This document shows positions 26,641 through 36,515 of a stretch of 64,000 bases of DNA, piece after piece. The notes under the pieces are model-generated. The model worked only from the letters and a program-made list of their open reading frames with translations. It was not told the origin of the DNA and searched no databases. The stretch's first letter is position 1. Each line of letters starts with the position of its first letter. The position numbers and the translations under genes are program-made. Location: positions 1,459,849-1,523,848 of the forward strand of contig CAJNOJ010000002.1 of NCBI GenBank assembly GCA_905250025.1, given 5' to 3'. The DNA is from Adineta ricciae. Lineage: Eukaryota; Rotifera; Eurotatoria; Adinetida; Adinetidae.

Positions 26641-27265
26641 GGTCGATAGTTCCAACCACCGGAACCAGAGTGGAACCAAGACGGAAAACGCCGGAAACCC
26701 ATACAAACCAGCCGGCTCCGTGTCGGAAAGCAACGGAACTTCACCGGTTCCTTGACGCCGGATTCCGGCCGGACTTCATGCGGAAATTTCCGACCTGTTC
26801 CAATCACTCCCTCCAATCGGAGTCGCTATCATTATATCGTACTCCTGGCAGCGGATCCTCATGCAATCATAAATGACTACTTGCTAAGCGTTCCGGCCGT
26901 ACCATTTGGCCGGATTCACCCTGTTTCTGTGCATTTCCGGAACGTGGGTCCTGACAAGACAACTCACGAAACTTTTCCTATACCTTCCAACAAACATCTT
27001 TAGTGGGAAACGTGCAAACTCACCAACCTCCTGCCGGTGAAATTAGTCGGAACCCCATACAGCCGGCTCCCACAACATCAGTCGACATCCGCATACCGTA
27101 TCCGACTTTCCACCCCAACTTCCGACAACAGGAACCACAGAAACACACCGACCATCGCTTCCGCCACAATCCGGCCAATTCCGACATCTGTCACATCGGA
27201 TCCATCCTTCTCCTTCACATTCCGGTCACTCCACCGCCGCATCCACCATTTTCCATAATATTCCA
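26640..27265. repeat. CCGGAA/TTCCGG-rich patch 1
   Basis: The stretch is dense in ccgga/tccgg words (for example gccggattccggccggac, ttccggaac) and richer in G+C than its surroundings. Because of this composition, open frames of about 60-105 codons appear on both strands at once; none has domain features. The same word-rich sequence recurs at 28900-29510 and 36365-36515, so this looks like a dispersed, diverged repeat. Confidence 0.55.
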
Positions 27266-27468
27266 GCAACAAAATCTCAAGATTCATACTTAAACTCCAT
27301 TTCTGGGACACCCAAGTTGACTTCCGATCCAACGATATCCTTCTCTCTGCATCCGCACCCCAATAAAGCACAGCAACATACTTCCACATCGATAACCATA
27401 TAATTACCTACTCCCTTCCAAATGCTTTCCAACGCATACGAGACACCTCCATCTGCTGAGCATGTACA

Positions 27469-27710
27469 AATCTCTAAACTACTTCACAGTCCTTCGAACT
27501 AAAAATGAGATATGTCCACTACCAGTATATATATAAGTCTCTGAAGTACTTCGCAGTACTTCACACTCAAAATGAGATATGTCCACCATGAATACATGAA
27601 TAAGTCTCTGAAGTACTCCCCAGTACTTCACACTTAAAATGAGATATGTCCACTCTGAATCTATCTATAAGTCTCTGAAGTACTTCAAAGTACTTAGGAA
27701 TCAAAATTTT
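27469..27710. repeat. 67-bp tandem repeat, about 3.5 copies
   Basis: The core aaatgagatatgtccac recurs with exact 67-bp spacing (T of ATG at 27506, 27573 and 27640), followed each time by a variable AT-rich part and taagtctctgaagtac...cagtacttcac. The first copy is partial. Each unit contains the small inverted repeat gaagtact/agtacttc. It is non-coding. Confidence 0.85.
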
Positions 27711-28899
27711 ATAAGCCCGCGTAGGAAACTTTCTATGAGTTTTATGAGAACGCCTCTTTTGTCAACTATGTTTGAGTAATTGTCTTTCGTGATTGTGAAT
27801 CATAAGGTGGTCGCTTCATGACTGAAACGTATTGAGGTGAGTTTTATCGTCAAGATGACAGTGACAATGAACGTTTGGTTTGTAAATCGTTCAGGCGTTC
27901 CTAGAATTTGAATGGGTCGAGTCTATTACATAGGTGTTAATATTATGAAGCGAAAGATCAGGAAATTTGCGCTGGAAAGCGAGCTGCTAAAGAGTTAGCT
28001 ATTTTAGCAATTTTGGGTACTCCGTGGGTCGAAGGTATGTGTTGAGTACGTGCCTAATCCGGTGTTTTGTTCTTTTGCTTTCTGTGGGTAGACATTAACG
28101 GAAATCTCGATTGTTCGTTGAATTATGAAATTCAGTGGTTACGAATACTATTGAAAAACGAGACATTTTTATGTTTTGTTTGTATTTAAGCCTATTGACC
28201 CAACAATGTAGAGTGAATGATATGAGAGCTCTCATTCTATGTAACTTTGTCTGATGATGTTCAAATCTCGATTATGGTGAAGGCTTTAAAGAGCTTTTCT
28301 TTATCAGATAATGATAACGAAACAGATGTGTATTCCGGTTAAATTTGATTAGCTTTGGATTTAAGGTATGTCAGCTTCATCGAAATTTCAATGCTTCACA
28401 AATCTAGATTTGACAAAGCTGCTGTTCCTTGTCCTTTCAAGGCACAAGCGAGACAATACGAGAGGGTGCATGTAATTAGGATGTATGGATCTTAGTCAAT
28501 ACACCTTTTCAGCAAAAAGCACTCGTTTGAATAGTCCATGCGGCGCAGTTTGTTATGCTCTTTTTAATGATATATCACGCACAGAAAATGAACAAACAGT
28601 ATAGGAAAAAGTCGTTTTTGCCGTTTTTGGTTTCACCGGTTATTCGTGTACTTGCTGAGACTTAACTCATTATTGCCGTTGAAGGTAAGTAATGTTGTGT
28701 ATAAAGTTACTTATACTTTTATGTTTTCTCATATCAGCCTCTTGTTACTGTGAATTTCATAGGTTCCTTTGGGAACAATTCTTGTAATTTCTCGTAGATC
28801 TGGACTAAAAAGACAGCGAAAAAAGATGTTCAAATTATCCAACGAGTTGTATTCTAGGATGATGATTTTGGAGGTAATCTTCCGTCCATTTCCGACGCA
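27711..28899. other. Gene-poor stretch, possible relic exons
   Basis: No intact gene. A short open piece near 27960-28034 ends at a donor-like GTATGTG, but neighbouring exons could not be assigned. Confidence 0.35.
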
Positions 28900-29510
28900 G
28901 CGCCTGGAGAGAGTAGTCAGAAAATACTAGACATCTAATTGAAAGAGCGGGCCAACATTCTGGTCTATCGAATACGACAGTTTCTTGTCGGTTCCGGTGG
29001 AAAGCTGCCTAATCTGTTCAGCAGAGTCTTGCACTGCGGCACTTTCTCCACGAAGAGACTGAAAGACGTAGGATCTGGTCGGTTCCGGACAGGATTAATC
29101 GATCTGGGTATATAATCCGCATTATAAGAGGAGGAAACAGTTTTACCCAGATCGAAGAATAATGCGTAAGAGATTCCGACTTCGATTCAGTCAGGATCCT
29201 GTGATATTAGCGAAAATATTCTGTTATCGACGGATCCTGATCTATTCCAACGTCGGAATTCGTCGTTTGAGAATTCGGTAAATTTTCCTGGGATTCCGAT
29301 CGGATTTATATGATACCGGTCGGAACCGATGTATACATTCTGACATGGGTAGTAATACTTTTATAGCCGGATCCAGTTGGTTCAGAACTATCATCGTTTC
29401 CGTCTGGAACCTATAGGATCTTTCCGATAAAAACCAGTAAAAATCCAGCCGGAATCCAGCGCCAAGGAATTTAAAGAAACCGGCTGGTTCCGACCGAGTG
29501 AGAATTACCT
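28900..29510. repeat. CCGGAA/TTCCGG-rich patch 2
   Basis: Same style of sequence as at 26640-27265 (ggttccgg, ggatccagt, ccggaatcc). It lies about 0.5 kb outside the left inverted repeat of the ART-bearing segment. Confidence 0.5.
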
Positions 29511-29939
29511 GGGTTAGTCCACGCGTCTGTAGTTACTAAGATGAAATTTCACCGACGGGTATATCACTTTGCGAACCACTTCTACTAAATTCCCCGGAAA
29601 CGATATGATACTAAGCGCATATCACTTTTTCGGATTTCTTAAATTAGAAACATCATTATGTACAATGCATTAGATCTTTTCCTGTAAGCTCTTGAGCTGC
29701 TATCTTTGTACACATGACGTCCGTGAATAGCGTTCAGCTCACCATCCTCTACAAAAGATTTTAGAACAGATAAAGAAATATATCTCTTTTGTAAAGAAGC
29801 ACGAACAAGCCCAGGCTCAGCGAATAAAACGAAATTCGCCCTCAAATTCGAATTTCCCGACGTCAGAAATCCTTCGGCCTGCTCTGAAAATGGATGCTAA
29901 TAAGTCGTGGCCAGTTAATGAAAAATTAATAATTAATTA
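29511..29939. other. Spacer between repeat patch and inverted repeat
   Basis: No gene recognised; a 68-codon minus-strand frame at 29639-29845 has no supporting features. Confidence 0.35.
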
Positions 29940-29944
29940 AGCAA

Positions 29945-30300
29945 CACTAACCTCGAATTCGAGATCCTCGACCCCGATTACCCTTCCGTCAACCCTTATA
30001 AAAAAAAAGATTTTTTCGAAAAACTAACCACGGATTCGTGATCCTCGACCCCAATTACCCTTCGGTCGACCCTTACTTGACAACGAGGAAAACTTTGATT
30101 GTTTAATTAGCTAATGAGCTAATTAGAATTTCGAGAAACTAACCTCGGATTCGTGATCCTCGATCCTGATTACCTGTCTTCAGTCATTTTCCGATGAGTT
30201 TGGTTAAGTTTTCATTGATTTATGAAATGCTGGAATCTGATTGCATTTTAGTGGCCTGATTTATGACGCTATAACCCTTTCTTTCAGAAAAGGGAATAAG
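29945..30300 (+). repeat. Left inverted repeat with internal tandem copies
   Basis: Bases about 30050-30300 match the reverse complement of about 36005-36266. Shared words include attacccttcggtc, ttcgagaaactaa, gttttcattgatttatgaaat and the inner end ctataaccctttctttcag + aaaaggg. By eye, identity is roughly 75-80% with small indels. On this side the sub-motif taaccNcggattcgtgatcctcgaccc occurs three times (about 29950, 30023 and 30139). Confidence 0.75.
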
Positions 30301-30347
30301 ATTCAAAGGGAAAAAGAACATGACACATGTATCATGGATAAAACAGA

Positions 30348-30403
30348 TGACGTCATGTGATAACATCTGATCTCATGGATGAACGTATGATTGTATGACG
30401 TCA
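30348..30403. promoter_or_regulatory. Pair of CRE-like TGACGTCA octamers
   Basis: Perfect palindromic TGACGTCA sites occur at 30348-30355 and 30396-30403, 48 bp apart, just inside the left inverted repeat and about 0.5 kb beyond the 3' end of the ART gene. The consensus is bound by ATF/CREB-type bZIP proteins. No function is shown here. Confidence 0.25.
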
Positions 30404-30898
30404 TTATATAACGTGTTCTTTCAGACAAGAGAACAATGACTAATATCTTTCTTTATCCGTCCTTTCTCGATTCGGCGTTCATTTTTCTCTCTTCGGTCAC
30501 TTTCATTCAACAGACAGAAAGAACAAATGAAAACATGGACTGACGTTCTCTCTATTGTATCTATTCTCTGTTCGTGTTCAGTCTATTCTAGACAATGGAT
30601 AGTCGTCCATATAAATATACATCGATTTCCTTCACTTTCATTCGTATCAACAGCAATCGAGGCCTCGTTCAACAACGCAAACAAGCAATCCTGTCAAATC
30701 ATACGTAAGTCCTCACTTTTGATACTGAGTAATGTGTCAAACACAGTTATGCCCGTATGTATGTGTATTGCCTTTCTTGGATGGGTGTATCGCCGCCATG
30801 TTTCATCATTACTGTCTCTATACAGAGTTCTACTCTGTACGCGCGCGCGCGGATAAATCATTAATTTTTATTTCAAGTAGAAAAGGTACAGTAATCTT

Positions 30899-33091
30899 TT
30901 ATTTCTTCATTGCTCTTTTACAATTTTCGATACCTTCTCGTGCAGTTTTTATATTAGGGTGATTCGCCGGTAATGCACGTTGCCAAATGTCCAGAGCGCG
31001 TTCGAAATAGGTAAGTGCTTTCGAATAGTCCTTAGTGTTTCTGTAGACCCAACCGATGTTGTTGTACGAAGTAGCCAAATCAGGGTGATTCGAAGGAAGA
31101 GTTTTTTCTCTAATTGCAAGTGCTTTTTCATAGAATGAAAGTGCTTTCGAATACTCTCCCATTTTATAGTACACCGCACCGATGTTGTTGTACGAAGTAG
31201 CCAACAAAGGGTGATTCGAAGGAAGAGTTTTCTCGCATATTGCAAGATCTTTTTCATAGAATGAAAGTGCTTTCGAATACTCTCCCATGTTGTTATACAC
31301 CAAACCGATGTTGTTGTACGAAGTAGCCAACCAAGGGTGATTCGAAGGAAGAGTTTTTTCTTGGATTCCAAGTGTTTTTTCATAGAATGAAAGTGCTTTC
31401 GAATACTCTCCCATCTTCATGTACACCGCACCGGTGTTGTTGTACGAAGCAGCCAGATCAGGGTGATTCGAAGGAAGAGTTTTTTCTTGGATTTCAAGTG
31501 CTTTTTCATAAAATGAAAGTGCTTTCGAATACTCTCCCATGTTTACATACACTGAACCGTTGTTGTTGTACGATTGAGCCAAATGAGGGTGATTCGAAGG
31601 AAGAGTTTTTTCTTGGATTTCAAGTGCTTTTTCATAGTATTCTATAGCCATTTTATAATCACCTTGATCATTTTTTAAGGAGCCAAGTTGATGATAATAG
31701 AGTGCTCTGTCATTGTTATCAGACGCTTGTCCCAGTAACACAGTGTACAGTTCTTCTGCTTTATCCAGCTGTCCGAGTTTAAGCAATAATGTACCCAAAC
31801 GTTTCCATCCTGTACTACCTTGAACTTCACTTTCAATACGATCCGTTAACACACGCAGTTGTGGGTCGTCATCAGCAGTCAACTGAAGTTGTACCTCATG
31901 GTAAAGTTTATTCTTGTCACCCACTTGTCGAATTGTACCAACTCGAAACACGCTGTGCATGGAAAACAGGATCTCTGCTTCGTCTTTGAAATAACTAAGA
32001 TCCCCAATCGATGCGAATGGAGTAGTACCAATATTCGGATCAATTGTAATCACGAATAGAACACCCACCTTGTTGGGATCACCGAGAGCGCTGTAGGTAA
32101 ATTCAAGAGATTTCTCTTGTTTGATACTGGTGGATAAAAAGTTGTTGAACGATAAAAGACCACCTACAGTTTTTGATAACTGGTCAAAATCTGTCTTATA
32201 TAGTCCCTGTCCACGGTAGACTACGAAAGGTTTTCGTTTGTAATTACTGACCTGTTCTTGATGCAGCCGTTGTATTTGTTTGTGTAAATCATGGAGAAAG
32301 AATCCCATGTTAATAATGACTTCGCCATCCAAAGTGCGAAGTGCTTGATTGAGCATTTGGTAGGTAAAACACTCGCGTGTATACCACCAAATGGCCTTGT
32401 CTGGACGATAGTTATGTTCGAACTCATCGATAACCATTTGCTCTTGGATGTTGTCTTGAAAACGCTGCCGACAGTAATTGGCCAGGTCTTTGATTGCTTT
32501 CTTGTCATGCTTCATGTCGAGGAGAATCTTCTTAAATATTTGCGTGTACATGAAACTGGGTTCCAGATGATTGAGATTGGCATTGGAACCCTCTCCTCTT
32601 GCGGTGACAAAACTGATGGCGATGGAATCTTGATTGTGCTGTTTAACATCCGTGGTCAGTGCTTTACAGATTTCTTTGATATTTGTGTGAATACCTTTGA
32701 CTTTTGACCAGTTCTTTGTCCAGGTTTCTTGTCTGGACTTGTCGCCACAGAAGATGTAGATGGCATTCACTTGTGGAATGCCGTGAATCTCGGGAACTAA
32801 GTGTTGACCTAAGGATCCCGATGTGATGACGAAAGCCTTTTCATCACCGATGCTTTTGAGGAATTGAACGCAAGCATCTGGTTGAGTGTATATATTGACA
32901 TCATTGACAACACTGCGTAAGTGTGTCAAAGTGTTCTGACAGTCTTGGCCCTTTTCATCGATGTTGGCATCCACCCAAACTAAGAGGTAGTTTTGAACCA
33001 CGCGTTGTCGCGGTTGGTTATTCTGCATTGTCGTTGTAGAACTTGATTTTGATTTTTGTGCACCCATTCTAGTGAATAAACTGAAATTCAC
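30899..33091 (-). CDS. ADP-ribosyltransferase (R-S-E type) fused to kinesin-light-chain-like TPRs
   Basis: A single intronless frame of 730 aa. Residues about 30-200 form an N-terminal domain of unknown name. An arginine-specific ART fold follows: VYRGQGL with Arg293, FLSTSI with Ser320-Thr321-Ser322, and DEAEILF with the E-x-E pair Glu371/Glu373. The catalytic R-S-ExE triad is complete, so mono-ADP-ribosyl transfer from NAD+ to a protein Arg is plausible. From about 425 to the end come TPRs with a 42-residue period typical of kinesin light chains (YNNIGxVYxxMGEYSKALSFYEKAL, LPSNHP). Five central units are nearly identical. No signal peptide is seen, so a cytosolic enzyme with a TPR target-binding array is inferred. 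ART-TPR proteins of this kind are expanded in bdelloids. An alternative start is Met9 (33067). Confidence 0.88.
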   Translation of the reverse strand: MNFSLFTRMGAQKSKSSSTTTMQNNQPRQRVVQNYLLVWVDANIDEKGQDCQNTLTHLRSVVNDVNIYTQPDACVQFLKSIGDEKAFVITSGSLGQHLVPEIHGIPQVNAIYIFCGDKSRQETWTKNWSKVKGIHTNIKEICKALTTDVKQHNQDSIAISFVTARGEGSNANLNHLEPSFMYTQIFKKILLDMKHDKKAIKDLANYCRQRFQDNIQEQMVIDEFEHNYRPDKAIWWYTRECFTYQMLNQALRTLDGEVIINMGFFLHDLHKQIQRLHQEQVSNYKRKPFVVYRGQGLYKTDFDQLSKTVGGLLSFNNFLSTSIKQEKSLEFTYSALGDPNKVGVLFVITIDPNIGTTPFASIGDLSYFKDEAEILFSMHSVFRVGTIRQVGDKNKLYHEVQLQLTADDDPQLRVLTDRIESEVQGSTGWKRLGTLLLKLGQLDKAEELYTVLLGQASDNNDRALYYHQLGSLKNDQGDYKMAIEYYEKALEIQEKTLPSNHPHLAQSYNNNGSVYVNMGEYSKALSFYEKALEIQEKTLPSNHPDLAASYNNTGAVYMKMGEYSKALSFYEKTLGIQEKTLPSNHPWLATSYNNIGLVYNNMGEYSKALSFYEKDLAICEKTLPSNHPLLATSYNNIGAVYYKMGEYSKALSFYEKALAIREKTLPSNHPDLATSYNNIGWVYRNTKDYSKALTYFERALDIWQRALPANHPNIKTAREGIENCKRAMKK

Positions 33092-33132
33092 AGTATTTTG
33101 TTTTGTTGTGAAAATGAAGAAATTCGCTTCTT

Positions 33133-33141
33133 TTTTATATA
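33133..33141 (-). promoter_or_regulatory. TATA-like element of the ART-TPR gene
   Basis: On the minus strand the sequence TATATAAAA lies about 42 bp upstream of the first Met codon (33091), a spacing that fits a TATA box with a very short 5' leader. This is positional evidence only. Confidence 0.35.
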
Positions 33142-34897
33142 GGCAGCGAATGACGTCGTTCGCTTCTTGAATCTTTTCGGGGACGAAAAATATTTATGTT
33201 AATGTTTGAATCTTGAGAGAGCTTTTTCATAGTAAAATAACGAAGGAAGAAAAAAAACATCAACACAAAAATCGCTTTAAGATGCTCGAAACAGGAGCAG
33301 CAGGTAAGAAGCCTTTAACGAACTTGGTTGTTATTCTTTCTAACATTTTCTTGTCGGTAGTCTTCAGGCAATACTCATTCGAGGAATCGGGTGATTTTTT
33401 TTTCTGAAAGAACCACATTTGAGGGTGAGTAGAAACAAACTGGTTTTAATTCCACAAGGAGTATAATTTAAAACAATGGTTATAGTTTATTTTAATTCAT
33501 CCTTTTAACTATCGTTTATGATCTTGACCCGTAAAAGCCGAGATGTCCCTTCCTAGGGACATTGGATTGATCGCCGTAGAACAGAGGAGTTAAGTTGTAT
33601 TCATGAAAGCTACTGTTTTCCTGAACAAAGACAGTCAAAATGAATGTGCGACGGAGGAAAATCACGCTAAAACAGTTTTCGCGGACTTCGATATAGCTCC
33701 GAGTGAGAATCTATTTTTAAGCAAAATTGGGTGCGCGGATATTTCTATACCTTGGCATAGACAATACAGATTTTGAATAATATCATGAGAAACAATCGTA
33801 AACTGTAATATAAAACAACTTTGCACGTTTTTTACTATTATAAGAAGCCATTGTGGCGTGGTAAAAAAAGTACCGTTTTACAGGCATTTTTAGCATAGTA
33901 ACCTAGGTACTTGTAAATTTTTTGCTCAGTCAATAATCGCAGATACCTCAAAATATCACGAGATTAAATTCGCGGTGGTCCTGAACTATGCTACATGGTC
34001 ACCCAAGCGAAAACTTATTAGAATCATACTTCGCCCAGACCGTTTGGGTGGAAAACATTTTTAGCATCACCCAGCGTTTTTGACCATGATATATGCATAT
34101 TCATACTTCAGAACCTACATTTATACGATTATTTCATTCCCTGCATTCAAGAAAAAACGCTTCGGTTTTTAAGGGTTAATCAATGCACATGTAAAACTCG
34201 AAACAGACTTAAATCAATAGGAACATGCCGGATTTTATCCGAAAGTTAGATATGCTCCAAAAATGTATCAGATGCAAAACAAAAAGAAAACGCAGAGAAT
34301 TATCGATATTTTCTCAATGATTCAGGAGTCACATGTCCAATCCGTCTGAACTTCGAGCTCCAGTGAGATTCTGACGTAACAATACGCCATTGGAATTCCA
34401 TCACAATCAAATAAGCCTTTCAGTAGTTATATTCTAGACCGACATTAGAGCACAGTGAGTGATTCTACTAATACGCTCGCTTTCTCAGTATATTATGACG
34501 TGAAAATGTTTTTAATCTGTTGCTACCAACATATTGGTGTTACTTTAGCGCCCTGAAATCAACAACAGACTTGAACGCAAATCATCTTTGAGCGGATTTT
34601 CGGGCTTTACAGCATCTAGCACATCTTGGATGGCTTTCTTAGTGTTAACGGACACAAATATAGTTTGGGTGAGTATCACCCTCACATTCCTCAATTAGCA
34701 ATATACGGCTTTAGTTGCTTGAAGAAGATTTCAATGATATTTAGATTGAACAAACGGAAATATGCAGGGGACAATTTTTTCAACAGTTTTCAAAAGAAAA
34801 GATAATCTCCAACTACATATCATTACTTGTTTTTGAGATTGTATCAGAGATCGGCGGTATGCGGTACTAAGTACTGTCAAAAACAAATTGTAAAATT
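33142..34897. other. Non-coding part of the inverted-repeat segment
   Basis: No intact gene. A small hairpin is visible near 33543-33562 (atgtccc...gggacat). On the minus strand near 34550-34690 a 50-codon frame (ending ISGR-stop) has plausible composition but no further support. Confidence 0.4.
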
Positions 34898-35735
34898 TTG
34901 AAAAATGATGCCACAGTGCATCTCAACGAACTGTATCTAATGTTAAAAGAAAGGTTGGTGTTCAACGTAATGCAAAAGAAAAAAATCAGATTTGATCGAA
35001 AACGACCAGCAGCTACACCATCAACTGTATTGAAAGTAATCCAACAAATTGATGTAGAAGATCCTCTTACTCAACGTTCAACTGCTCAATCTTGTCACAT
35101 CAGTCATTCTACTGTCTCAAGAAGCATCAAATCTACCAATTTTGTTCTCAGGAAGAAACGCAAAGCTCAAAAATTATCATCATTAAATATCGAGAAACGT
35201 TATCAACGTGCTTATCGACTTTATCGACGTTCAGCCATTTATCGATATGAAAATTTTGTCACAAACGGAACAGAAGGGAAAGCAAAAGTTTGTTATGTAA
35301 AAAAGACCGATCCAGATTATGAAGGAATGATAATTCAACAAGATTCTTCTCGTCCAAAAGCTTTCATGGTACGGGCCGGTATCTCATCTCATGGTAAAAC
35401 ATCTATTCATTTTGTTGATTCTGGTACAAAAATCAATTCGGATTATTATATAAACCACATTTTGAGACCATTTTTATTTCCTGATCGCCCTCGATTATTT
35501 CCAGACACCGACAAAAAGAAAATGGTCTTTCACCATCATAATGCTCCAAGTCATACCTAAAAAAAACCATCGGATTTTTGAATCAAAGAAAAATTAATTA
35601 TGTAAAAAACCTGAGGAATGGATGCCTAAGTCACCCGATGCAGCTCCCACGGATTATGCTGTTTGGGACTATTTAAAAGGACGACTGAACAAATTCAAAA
35701 TTGAAAAAGATCGATCAAGTTTATATTGCTAAAGT
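34898..35735 (+). pseudogene. Dead Tc1/mariner-type (IS630 superfamily) transposase
   Basis: The frame 34898-35560 has an N-terminal helix-turn-helix region (TAQSCHISHSTVSRSIKS), then a DDE-type core with MVRAGISSHGKTSIHFV, NSDYYINHILRPFL and HHHNAPSHT. The last motif normally reads with Asp before NAPSHT; here the residue is His, and the first catalytic Asp is also not visible. A TAA interrupts the frame at 35558-35560. After a frameshift the C-terminal part continues (EEWMPKSPDAAPTDYAVW, LKGRL) to about 35730. It is inactive. The element's own short TIRs were not identified. Confidence 0.8.
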
Positions 35736-36004
35736 TTTAGCGAACTAGCCAAAACGAGTTTTTCTTATACATAAAGCTCGTTGCTTTCATATCGAACATC
35801 GTTTGAAGATATAACTTTTTTCTTTGTTTTATAACAGTTGAAATAAAAATGAGCAAAATTTAGTGACTCATGCTGTATGTATGTTTTTGTCGTGTCTGTT
35901 GGAAAGATGATTTCATAGAAAGCACGTTCGTTTACTGGAGATTTTTCATAAAGTGATATCAATTCATCTAAACTAAAATAACAGATTGGCTTTCATTTTT
36001 AAAT
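35736..36004. other. Short spacer before right inverted repeat
   Basis: No gene seen; the 65-codon minus-strand frame at 35765-35962 is unsupported. Confidence 0.35.
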
Positions 36005-36268
36005 AAATATTCCCTTTTCTGAAAGAAAGGGTTATAGTCGCGTTAAAACCGGTTAAAGTTTGTTTGTCCAAGCCGATCAGATTGTAGTATTTCATAAATC
36101 AATGAAAACTTCACGATGTTCCTTACGAAGTGGTTGTTGCAAGGTAGTTGAGGTCGAGGATCTCGAATCTGCGTTTAGTTTCTCGAAACGCCAAATAGCT
36201 AATTTACTAATTAAGAAACGAAAAATTTTCTGGTGTCGAGTAAGGGTTGACCGAAGGGTAATCTGTTG
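36005..36268 (-). repeat. Right inverted repeat
   Basis: Reverse-complement partner of the left repeat at about 30050-30300. The inner end reads tattcccttttctgaaag (36007 on), and the outer part contains agtaagggttgaccgaag and ggtaatc. Unlike the left side it has only one copy of the outer sub-motif. Confidence 0.75.
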
Positions 36269-36364
36269 TTAGTATCTCAATAAAAAGTCCTGTTCTGTTT
36301 TGTAGTCAAAGGTCGATTTTTTGCAAGGATGTTTTTTTAGGCGAATAGTGTTTTAAGCAACCCC

Positions 36365-36515
36365 ATGTCGAAAAGTACGGGCTGGATCCGGCTAAATGGT
36401 TCCTGCTTCCACTTCCCGTTGGTTTCCGGCGCCTTCCTGCAGGAACCGTTGGTTTTTCCCGCGGTTTCCTGCTAGAATTACACGGATCCGGGAGCCGGAA
36501 TCATTGCCCTGGGAC
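36365..36515. repeat. CCGGAA/TTCCGG-rich patch 3
   Basis: A short patch with ggatccggct, tttccggcgcc, cggatccgggagccgga. It sits about 100 bp outside the right inverted repeat, mirroring patch 2 outside the left one. Confidence 0.45.

Larger units (their letters stand above)
29945..36270. mobile_element. Putative inverted-repeat-bounded segment carrying ART-TPR and a dead transposase
   Basis: Two inverted repeats of about 250 bp (29945-30300 and 36005-36268) enclose about 5.7 kb. Inside are an intact ART-TPR gene (minus strand) and a broken Tc1/mariner-type transposase (plus strand) near the right repeat. The arrangement suggests a former or non-autonomous DNA transposon that captured a gene, or an older inverted duplication into which both sequences fell. 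No target-site duplication could be fixed because the outer ends are unclear. Confidence 0.45.

Noticed and set aside
26499..27389. Several overlapping open frames of 60-105 codons on both strands
   Set aside because: They arise from CCGGAA-type low-complexity sequence that is poor in stop codons in all frames; no domain or splice structure.
31010..31640. Regular 126-bp repeats considered as a satellite or CRISPR-like array
   Set aside because: They are in-frame TPR codons of the ART-TPR gene; no unique spacers.
34550..34690. 50-codon minus-strand frame with plausible protein composition
   Set aside because: Too short, no family, and no splice partners found.
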